64,000 nt of DNA, from the NCBI GenBank assembly GCA_037447655.1, contig JBBHKE010002929.1, positions 1 to 64,000 of the forward strand, in the 5' to 3' direction. This DNA is from Zygnema cylindricum (lineage: Eukaryota; Streptophyta; Zygnematophyceae; Zygnematales; Zygnemataceae). Each line of letters begins with the position of its first letter. Position 1 is the first letter of the stretch. Position numbers and translations under genes: made by a program. Shown here one piece after another: positions 54,738-64,000 of the stretch. The notes below the pieces were generated by a model that worked only from the letters and a program-made list of their open reading frames with translations, had not been told where the DNA came from and searched no databases.

Positions 54738-57600
54738 ATTCCGTGAACAAAAGATGTAACACATACAAATAAAACGTTAAAAAAAATAGTGTCCAATTTT
54801 TGCAAAAATAAAGAGAGCCCCGGAACTCTATTTGCGCACATAGAAATTGTTTTCGACACAATTTTTTCCTCCGAACAAATAGCTTTTTCAACCTTTCTCA
54901 AAAAAAAAAAAAAACTAAAATTACAATCTTGCATTGTTTTAACGTTTTTTTTTTTTTTTTTTTAACGAGGTTTTAAAATGGAGGTACTGCCTTCTGTACA
55001 AACTCAACTTTTTCTCTCAAATTTGACTAACCAAAAAACATTTCTCATTGAAATGGAGAAACAGAAAACAAAAAGAAAAAAAAACATTCGATGATAAAAT
55101 CTTAGTCTGACGAAAAAATCGAACCAAACGAAACGGAAAATTTAAACGCCCATAGCAAAAGCCATAACCCTTTTTTTCACTGGACCAATTTGATTCACTG
55201 CTTGTAAACCTAAATTTCGAGCGAAAGCGAATGGTTCCCATTGGACAGAAAAAATTCTTTGGAGACTGTCGAGACCCGCCATCATAGCAAGATTAGCTCC
55301 TCTCCTCTTTTTCTCGTAATCGTCCAAAAGAGTTACCTGAAAAAAAAACAAAATTACAAACAAATAAATAAAAGTGAAATAAAATGTAAGTAAAGCAAGC
55401 AAATTTTAAAAATGAGATGCAGGTTGATGAACATAATGACATGAACATGATCCTCCTTTTAATGAAAGACAGAAATGGTAAAAGAAGACATAAACTTTAA
55501 ATTTCGAACAACCATCATAATCCAGATTTTGGTGAAGATTTCAAATTTCTGATCCCAATTCGAAATCAAATACTCAATCCGAACCCTAAACTTTGAATCC
55601 ATTTCCAAACCAAATCCAAATCCAAAACGACTCTAAACTGCCAAAAATCCAATCAAAAACCAGCAAAAACAAAGCATTTTGAAAAAAATGAAATCAAAAG
55701 AATTTCTCACATCTCCAACATCGGCGCCTGTTTTTGCTCCTCTTGCCAAAATTTCCACCATTGTTTTTGCATCGGCCAATCCCAGATTAGCTCCTTGTCC
55801 AGCTAAAGGATGGACTGTATGGGCAGAATCCCCAACTAATGCCACTCTATTTCCGGTGTAAGAGTCCGCATGCGCCATAGTTAAGGGGAACGAGAATCTC
55901 CGACCATGACTGGCAATTACTTCGGGAGGAAATTCAAAATCGGTACTAGTCGAAGAGAGGGAGGTGGAAGAAGAAAATGAGGAAGAGGGAGAAGGAGATG
56001 ATAATGAGAGAGAAGATATGGAGGGAAGGTTGTTTAACCACGTAAACAAAGAGGACGAAGAGGAGGAAGAAGAGAGCGAAGAATGAGAATCATATAAGAG
56101 ATTGGTGTTAACTTCCTTGATAAATTCTTCGTCCTCCATAGTTTCGAGTTTCCGAGCATGAGATTCAGAAGTGGACCAAACAATATTACTGTAGAAGCCT
56201 CCACACGGGAGGAGAGCAAGAGGACCGGAAGGAAGAAAACGTTGCCAAGCTGTTCTATGGGAGGTTCTATGTTCCACAGTTGCAACTACGGCTCGTTGGT
56301 TGTATCGTTTCAATTTTGTTTTAAGACCCGATAATTCACGAATTTTTGAGTTTCCTCCATCGGCTCCCACCTGAAAACCAGCCAAAATTTTATAGCATTT
56401 GATTAGTTTCAGTATGCTGCACGCTTTCTGAAGTTCTGATACCCCATGTCAGATACCAATTAACCAACCTTGATCATAATCATAAATTGACAACTTATAA
56501 AAGACTTACGGGGAAGGAAACAGAAAAGTTTGAAAGAATCTCTCCTTCCATTGAACCACGGAAAAATACTCTATAACCCAAGAAACTGAAAAGGCGTTAC
56601 AACTAGCTCCCTCGACAAAAAAAACTAAAAAAATCTTTAACTTTCTACATACTGAATACCCTAACGCGATAATGTCAAGTGTCAAGTGTCCAGCACCACC
56701 CATTGTATATATGATGATACGATACTTATTCGCTATGTCACCATCACATGTCCAATCTGCACTATATAATGCCCAATTTGAACCATTCTACGCTTATATG
56801 CGAGGTCAGATGTCCAATTCCCAATGCTGTCCGCAATTCAATATCAAATGTCTGATAACCATCGTTGATGTGTATGTCTGATATCCAAAGGTTAAATGTG
56901 AGGTATTCAATGTTTAGGACCTGGATGGATTTCACGGTCTTGATCTTGTGGGACATCATAGTGCCCTTCCTTATGTTGATCCCACCATCATTGGCGACGT
57001 CATCATATCACTCCCTCACGAACCTCATCATATCATAGTACCTCCTCATGATGAGGCCCGGAGGAATTGGATCCCATCCACCATAGACGAGATCACGGAC
57101 AATATAGGGCACGGAATGGCCTTGTTCGCCAGTTGGGATATCAATAAGGAATATCCGTAGTCCACGACCTTGCTACGCAGGAAGAAGTGACTGTCCTCCT
57201 CTTGCAGGGCAGACAGATAGGACATCCATGGTGTCCCAGCCTCCACCCCCAGTGGCTCCTCCATCTCCCTTCATGACCAGGAAGTACACTCGATGACTCG
57301 AGGACTCCAACGTATGTACGTATGACTCTGATGGGTAGGAGAGCTCATGCCTCTCCAAGATCCCAAGATCATCCTTGAGTCAGGATGAGACAGCTGTATG
57401 ATGAGATAATGAGATAACAAGTGCATTGGAGGACCTATGAATGGCAGTCCGTGTGGAGTCCTTTTCGTCTTTTTTTATGCCATAATGGCAACTCCTAACC
57501 AATGAAATTGACTGCCTGCCCAGAGTCACGAGGAACATAACAAAGTAGTCTGTCTGGATACACCCAGGCATTATGTGCACTCTCCGCCCTCCATATTAAA
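54738..57600. repeat. Segmental duplication, copy B, right block
   Basis: Matches 29338-31940: COQ6 3' flank, exons 8 and 7 and about 1.2 kb of intron 6. Copy B is longer near its right end (57070-57600). Confidence 0.9.
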
Positions 57601-60600
57601 ATACTAATTTAATGTAGAGGGACGTGGGGGATTGTAGACTGCTCCCGTAAATAGTGTTATTAACACTGCTTTTTGATTTTTGACCAGAAAAAAACGATCA
57701 AATTTGTTTGAGTTATTAACATTAATAACGATAGACAGTGCAGTATCCATACAAATACACGAGCATTAGTATCAATAGAAGCTCTGTGTCAGGAGTACGT
57801 GGCTCATGGTCCTAGACTTGGGACATTTAGGAAGTTTAAGGGTTTTTTTTAGCATATCAAACCACGTGTCCCGCACAGGATATCCTCTGGCCCTGTCGAA
57901 CCATCATCGGATGGAGATGCTCAACATCATGAGGATGGAGGGAGGGAGGGAGAGGACCTTGAGGTCCTGTCTCGGCCCCATGCAATATGTACCATGGTAG
58001 AGGTCTTCCTCGAGGGTTTTTTAAAAGCTTCTAAAATCTCCCTCCCTCTCCCTCTTCCTCTCCCTGTCCTCCCACTCTCCTCCATCAAAACAGCCATAGA
58101 GCACATAAAAGACGCATCGACGAAACTCCTCGTATCACTGATAAGAGAAAACACGAGGGATGATCCTCTCCCAGGTATCCAATGGAGGAGACTCTGAGAT
58201 CACAGGTATGAGTCAGTTTTTCTGTAGATGATCCCTAGTCCCACAGACCCCATGATCCCCGAGGTGATAGAGAAATTCCATCGCTCAATGAAGAAGATAT
58301 TGGCCGTCATCCTAAAAAAAACCCTCAAATGTGCGCAATAAATGTCCAATTTGAGACATCCAATCTCCAACATGCGATGTCCGATAACCAACGTCTTCCA
58401 TCGGTGATTAAATATCTAAGGTTGACGTGAATATTGAATATCCAATATCTGATATACAATGTCACTGTGAGATATCTAATCTCCGATATGGGATGTTCAC
58501 TGTCCATTGCCTAAATGTCCAAAAAATTAATTTATAATGTTGAAATGATTTTTTACTTACCACCAGTCGAGCAGAAATATGGGTGCCATCGCTGAGCTGG
58601 ACCAATGGCCATTTCTCTTGTCCTCTCCACTCCATGGAGGATACAGAAGCCGGAGCGATGCATTTCACGTTGTCGGAAAATGTCTCCTGGAAAGACCACA
58701 AAAATACTCATAATTTTGTACCTGATTTCTTGGTCAAAATTTGATATGGATTTGCTTATGGTTTAGCTTGGCTGTTTTGATGCAAAGGTGGAGCGAGAGG
58801 GGAGTGAGAGAGGTAGGGAAGGATAGAGAGAGATTATTATAAATTTGTGTGGTAGAAACCTGTGTCAAAACTGAATGTGACTTCACAGTCCGATAAGAAA
58901 GATGTCCAAGAAGATTGACGGTGAAAAAGTACTCAAGTCTGGTTTTCCAGACCAATTTTCTTTTTCAAAAAGAAAGTCCACAAAAATAGAATCCCCCTAA
59001 GTTTTGTTACGTATAATGTTATAAATTCGATTGTACAGAAAATTTGACAAACTCTACAAAATCACGGAGGTTAAAAGCTTTGAAAAAATTCAAAATTCAA
59101 CTTTACATTCTACATTTCAAGACTTGGGCTTCCAGAAGCTGTTTTGATTATGCCACTTTTTGTGAGGAGGGTTGTGAGTCATTTATAATCTGTATTTGGT
59201 CTATCAAATATTGTTCTTTGTAGCAAAAATAAGAATGTAAAATGAAGTTAAAGAAGAAAAAAAGGCCAACCGCAGCCTTCTGGCGATACGCTTTCCATGG
59301 AAAAAGAAAAAAAAAAAACATAAACGTAAGAAAAGCCCAGAAAAAAAAGCAATTATAGTACCTGCAACTTTCCATGGAGAGCTGTTACTAGAACATCGTT
59401 TTCCACGACATATCTGTCCAACAAATAGAGAGAAAAAAAAAAAAACAAGTGGAACTAAGGCATTATAAGACAAGACATAAAGATGCGTGAACACCTTTTC
59501 AATAATAAGAACCAGTTGTAACAATGACCCATTCAACCATTTTCCCAAAATAAAAAAACCTTCGTTCCATCAAACTTCAACTTGAAACTAAATTAAAATC
59601 CACGCAAAATGTTCATTTTCTCCAACTTAAACTCAAAACACTGCTATTCTAATCCACGGAACAGAAAAAATATAGAATAATAATGGCCTTATGAAATAAA
59701 TTTTGAATCTTTATTAAGAATCTTCCATAAAAAATAAGTCTATTTTTTCCTATTCTCTCACCCAAGAACAGAATGGTTGATATCTTTTGCAACATAACGG
59801 ACAAAACCACGTCCAGCGTGATCCCAAACCTGCAATCAGTTAAAACAGCAGAAACTGTTGTGAGGTAACGGAATTGCCAACATAGAACAAGAAGGGCCTA
59901 ACTTTAGCCTTTAGACACCCACAGACTCTTTATCCAGATCCTCCTTGAGCTTTGATCATTTATCTGAAAAGGAGACTATCAGTCTCCATCCTACTTTCTT
60001 GACAACACTTATTCGACAACATCTATTTGACAATATTTATTTGACAGCACTTATTTCACAAGACCTATTCAAAAATACCTATTCGACAACACCTATTTGA
60101 CAATATCTATTTGACAAATCTATTCCACAACACCTATTTGACAGAATTTATTTGATGAGATCTATTTGGCAATAAACACTAAACTTCCAAGAATGTCTTC
60201 TTATTAACATCTCTAAATTATTCTGCCATTGTAAGTGCAATCAAACCTACATTCCTACGAGCTCCAGGTGGTTTATTCATTTGACCACATACTGACGGTA
60301 CTTTAGATTCAGAAATACTTTCGTCATTAATTACTTTTGACCTACCTGCATTGTATCAAATGGAGAATGCGGCCCTTTTTCAACGTCTCCCCAAATCCCT
60401 GCATCTGAAAAATGAAAAAAACAATCATCCATTCATCAATATTCTTGCTTCCTGTTTGCACGCAAATACACGGGCATTCTCGACTAGAGTTTTTGAATTG
60501 TTAGCTGTAACTCTTTAATAGTATTAGCCACACTAAATTATGCTTTGCCACAAGGCTCATTTTGGGCCACGTACAAATTGTGTTATTAACAGTAATTTGC

Positions 60601-61256
60601 GATTTTGGTCAAAAAACACTCATTTGAAAAAGAGTGCTTAACTCTAATAGCGATACGTAATGTAAACTTTGTGTCAATAAAAAAAAAAAAAAAAAAACCT
60701 ATAATAAAAAGAGAAGTTCACAAATACTAGAAAAAACGGTAAGGGATATGACAGAGTAAGGACGATTCCAATGATTTTCAACCAAGAAAAGGAAACAACA
60801 ATTCTGTGAAGCCAGAAAATTAAACGTTTAAAATGATTTTTCCTGATAAATCGAACCTTTAAGAAATTGTATACTTAAAGGACTCAAGGCTACTACTCGA
60901 GGGTCGGGAGGCTTTGAAAAAGACGGATTCCCCGGCGGTTCAGAGAGGGGTTTCCCCTCGACCATAAAAATCCGGAGACCTCGAAGAACCGGGTTATTAG
61001 CTGCAAAATAAATAAATAAATAAATAAATAGATAAATAAAAAAAATAAAAAAAATGAAAAGAAAGAAATAGAGTGAATGATCCTGATTAAGCACGTTAAA
61101 ACGAGTAACTTCATATGAAGTCTGTTTTAAAGTTTTGGAAAGATGTCAGAAAAAATACATACCAATGCCACAGGTAAGAGCTGCCCCAATTAAACCCCCT
61201 CCAACAACAAGTATATCGCAATTTAACGGTCCCGATGTTGCCGAATTTGAGCTCAT
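55142..61256 (-). CDS. COQ6: Ubiquinone biosynthesis FAD-monooxygenase COQ6, eight exons
   Basis: Exons on the minus strand are 61256-61163, 61000-60857, 60404-60346, 59829-59762, 59413-59362, 58686-58561, 56370-55711 and 55336-55142. All introns are GT-AG, phases agree throughout, and the product has 465 residues, close to the usual COQ6 length (about 470). The Rossmann motif [11 protein letters not shown] is at 17-27, DPRVVAL near 61-67, VGADGGNS at 182-189 and the second FAD motif [14 protein letters not shown] at 351-364. The enzyme hydroxylates the ring at C5 in coenzyme Q synthesis, on the matrix side of the inner mitochondrial membrane. A Ser-rich insert (about 276-325) is unusual. The chosen ATG leaves only 12 residues before the FAD fold, so a transit peptide is missing; an extra 5' exon joined at 61283 is possible. 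The gene is convergent with the tweety-like gene. Confidence 0.93.
56371..58560 (-). other. COQ6 intron 6, 2190 bp, repeat-filled
   Basis: Contains the degenerate ATGTCCAATG repeats (56690-56900 and 58325-58510) and part of the segmental duplication. It also holds a C-type end (TAACGATAGACAGTG near 57727-57741). No second gene is supported inside it. Confidence 0.7.
59990..60185. repeat. Minisatellite in COQ6 intron 3, 14-18 bp unit
   Basis: ACAACACCTATTTGACA and variants are repeated about eleven times without strict periodicity. It lies between exons 3 and 4 and does not reach either splice site. Confidence 0.82.
61006..61036. repeat. (AAAT)n microsatellite next to the exon 2 acceptor
   Basis: AAATAAATAAAT runs directly up to the acceptor of COQ6 exon 2; on the coding strand it supplies the T-rich tract before CAG. 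Confidence 0.85.
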
Positions 61257-61650
61257 TTTGCGAAAAGAAGTCCATCGCAAAATCTGATTTCAAAAGAATG
61301 TAAAATGACATATAAGAGAGCAATTGATGACGAAAAGCTTCTAAAATTGAGAACGAGTAGCTTGTGATACTTCACAGAAGTTGTTTCTCTGATTGTTTAT
61401 TCTGATGTGATGTTTTTAAAGAAGAGAATTTCATAAGTGTCTGAGAAACAAGGGTAACGGATTTTGCCAAGGAACATAATAGGTTGTTTAAAGTTTTTTA
61501 CGACAAAAATACTAGAAATAAATTCCGCATATTCTGTTAAAATAGTTTACAACCGGGGTTAAAATAGAAGGTTGAGTAAGGCCCCATGTGCCATATCTCT
61601 TCTTTTAGCTTGTTGTATAAGCCATGTCTAAGGATTTATGCAATGTGCCT
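61257..61650. promoter_or_regulatory. COQ6: Upstream region of COQ6
   Basis: On the minus strand the codons just upstream of the ATG read ILRWTSFRK in frame, preceded by CAG and then a stop. This could be the start of a spliced exon coding for the end of a transit peptide, or simply 5' UTR. No convincing TATA box is visible. Confidence 0.4.
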
Positions 61651-61654
61651 AAAC

Positions 61655-61890
61655 ATGGAACACGTGTCACGTGACATGTGATTTGTGACATGTGACAAGT
61701 GACATGTGACATATGCCTTGTGTCATTAACATGTTAGGTGTTATTTGAATCATGTCCTATATGTCACGTGCATGTGATTTGTCCCAAGCATGTGACATGA
61801 TGTGTTTCATGCAATTAACATGTAGATGTGATGTGATGTGATGTGAAATGACATGATGTGATGGGATGGGATGTGATGGGATGTGTTTTC
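61655..61890. repeat. ACATGTGAC / GATGTGATG tandem words
   Basis: Words of 7-10 bases (GTGACATGTGACAAGTGACA, then GATGTGATGTGATG) recur in imperfect tandem. Related words return at 62515-62625. Confidence 0.8.
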
Positions 61891-62016
61891 AGTTGAACAT
61901 GTCATATACGTCATTTTTTGCCAAGCTTACCTTTCATCATGGTAGTGTTTTTGTCCATTTTTGTCTGTGAAAGCTCTTTTTTTGTTTTTCAATTTGTATC
62001 CTTTTCTCTTTTTGAA

Positions 62017-62132
62017 TTTCTCTTATTTTTGTTTTTTTTCTTTTCTTTTCTATCATCACTCTTTTCTTTCGTTGTTTTTTTTTTTTTTTTCTTCCCTTTT
62101 TTCTTTTTTTATTTTTTTTTTTTTCTTTTTTT

Positions 62133-62172
<40 letters not shown>

Positions 62173-62221
62173 CTTTTCTTTTTTTTTTCGTTTTTTTTTT
62201 TTTTTTTCTTCACCCCTTTTA
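62017..62221. repeat. Poly-T tract
   Basis: About 200 bp with very few non-T bases. The Phe-rich open frames across it are not genes. Confidence 0.92.
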
Positions 62222-64000
62222 TCTTTATCTTTCTTGAATAGTTATTATAGTAGCTATAACTAGTTATTTTTTTATTATAATATTATTATTGTTGTTTCTT
62301 ATATTTTATATTCTATTTTATATTTAGTATATTATATATTTTCTAACCTATTTTTGTATTTTTGTGCTGTGTAAATGATAGTTTAAATGTGAGAAAGCAA
62401 TTAGAAACACTATATGGGGTCGCTCCATACTATATGTGCATTATACCGCGTATAGAATGGGGTAATCACATTCAGCGTTCCTAATTGGTTTCACACGTTT
62501 GAACTATGATGTGAATCTGTCGCATGCCATGTGCCATGCATCCTGTGCCATGTAAAGCACATGTGTCATGTGCCTTTGCATTCCATGGCTCATGTTCTGT
62601 ACAGGTTCCACGTGTCATGTGTCATGTCTATTGCATAAATATCATACCGAATTGGAGGCTTTTGGTAGTCTGCTTGCCAAGGTAGCCATGGATCCTCTCA
62701 GTCAGTGGTCAGTTACCACAAATGTTTATCATAGTCCCAATCATAATCCTACGGATACGACATCTCTATAAAATGAGATTCAAATCTACCTATATCTACC
62801 ATTGGCCATATATTAATTAATTTCTTGCCTTCACGCTATTCATAACCCAACCATTAACCTAATATTAAGCCACAAATATCAAACCCATCCATAGTTCTGC
62901 CCTTCTCCTACTCTCTACCATGAAACAATTCCTTGTCTTTTTCTTATCTATCGTCTTTCCCTTATCTCGTGTCTTTCCCTTGTCGAATGGATGCCTTGGC
63001 TAACATTCTAAAATCACAAAAAAGGTGTGCTTCCACGACGCTGTTAATGGTATAAATTATAAAATTGCAATACTACAATGCAATATGCTTTGAACAAAAG
63101 GTGGAGAAGTTCAGTGCGGATCCCTGGTGAAATTAAATTTTTCGTACCAAACCGTAGTAGACATTTCGTGCAATCATTCGTGCGTAACGCTATTAAGCCC
63201 ATGGAAGATGAGCACGTCATTTCCGCACGGTTAAAAGGCTTCGCACTGAATGTCCACGCTGTTTACGAAATCCGCACTAAAACCCCGCACGTTTTCCGCA
63301 ACTTTGTATATTATCAGTATTGTTTCGCACATATGGCAATTCCCCTACAGTCATCATTCCATAGCTCTTGATTAAGAGCAGTAGCTATGGCAATAATGTC
63401 CATCACTCTATCCTCTGGATTTTAAAGACTGAATTACACTGCAGGTGATACAAGCTGCCATTTACACAGTTCTTCCAGTATTAAAAGAAATGAAGCAGCA
63501 AGATGAAAAGTATTCTTATTTCTGTTTATCTTCTATTCAGAAGTTCTGATGGCTTTGAAGATTCTCAAAATTTTCCTCTCCTTTCTTAGTGTTGTGAATA
63601 AGAAAAAAATGTTTTTTCTTTGAAACTGGACATTGTAAAAATAAGGCACACAAAAGCTTTGATGAGATTTTGGAAGCATGTACTAGAAAGGTATCAGAAG
63701 TTAAACTTTTATGGCCAAAATGATTAAATTCATGATTAAAATACTGAGTTGAAATATTATTGGTGATTGTACTTGTCATTGCCAATTAAGCAACATTCGT
63801 ACAATAGTTTTAAAAGGCCTCGATTGAACTTGGCCTAAATTTTTCCCATGCTCACATTCTTAAATTTTTAATGAAAGATACTTAAAATTTCACACTTCAA
63901 ACTCAGCTGGTTTCACTCCATTTAAAGAAAATACATCACATACCACAATGATAATTCAGTCCTTGTAGCAACAAAATCATAGTCCTCGAGTAAAAGAAAT
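62222..64000. other. Intergenic, no supported gene
   Basis: AT-rich to 62400. At 62650-62700 GGTAGTCTGCTTGCCAAGG followed by TAGCCATGG recalls the start of the Copia LTR stem-loop region, and TTTCGTGC words at 63160-63180 recall its middle, so an old LTR remnant is possible but not demonstrable. The open frames 63078-63371 and 63537-63785 have no recognised domain. Confidence 0.35.

Noticed and set aside
60530-60670. Another TA-flanked C element in COQ6 intron 2
   Set aside because: One end (TCTAATAGCGATACGTAATG) is suggestive but the opposite end cannot be matched.
61918-62263. Phe-rich hydrophobic ORFs resembling membrane proteins
   Set aside because: They are translations of a poly-T tract.
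62650-63320. Old Copia LTR near the right end
   Set aside because: Only scattered words (GGTAGTCTGC, TTTCGTGC) resemble the LTR; no termini or tRNA-like block could be defined.

Overview
Eukaryotic nuclear DNA, most likely from a green plant of the land-plant/streptophyte-alga kind. The evidence is a 483-residue multi-pass membrane protein of the plant tweety-like family, a spliced ubiquinone-synthesis monooxygenase (COQ6), and Copia and Gypsy elements with plant-style proteins. A non-LTR element of R2-like type is also present; these are not usual in seed plants, so a non-seed lineage is my guess, not a demonstration. Two 10-N gaps (26924-26933 and 42468-42477) divide the window into three contigs whose joins are not proven by the sequence.

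Region 1 (1-26923) is a graveyard of nested LTR retrotransposons. One Copia family group dominates, with LTRs of about 950-1115 bp in at least twelve full or partial copies on both strands, several of them solo LTRs. Its coding regions are broken by stops, frameshifts, deletions and further LTR insertions. A Gypsy element (5' LTR at 14379, gag, zinc knuckle and protease) is interrupted by a Copia solo LTR. The Copia LTRs share an unusual layout: a stem-loop near the 5' end whose stem changes while the loop is conserved, an antisense tRNA-like block with A- and B-box motifs, and a short inverted repeat near the 3' end. The primer-binding site matches the anticodon arm of initiator tRNA-Met, which indicates half-tRNA priming (hemivirus type).

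Region 2 (26934-42467) has no Copia LTRs and is packed with short DNA transposons. These include three or four hAT-like families with 8-bp target duplications (one exact), Tc1/mariner-like elements flanked by TA, inverted duplications and hairpins. It also carries a 5'-truncated copy of the COQ6 3' end and a fragment of a non-LTR reverse transcriptase.

Region 3 (42478-64000) starts with a deleted Copia element that has an almost complete RT-RNase H and a full 3' LTR. Next comes a second copy of the repeat at 41517-42467, carrying a clean Harbinger-like insertion. The only two intact genes follow, in convergent orientation: the tweety-like gene (+, 49303-51134, two exons) and COQ6 (-, 61256-55142, eight exons, 465 residues). 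The 3' flank of COQ6 is the second copy of the segmental duplication seen in region 2, here interrupted by a hAT-like fragment and the 5' part of an R2-like retrotransposon. The last 2.7 kb is low-complexity DNA with no gene that I can support.
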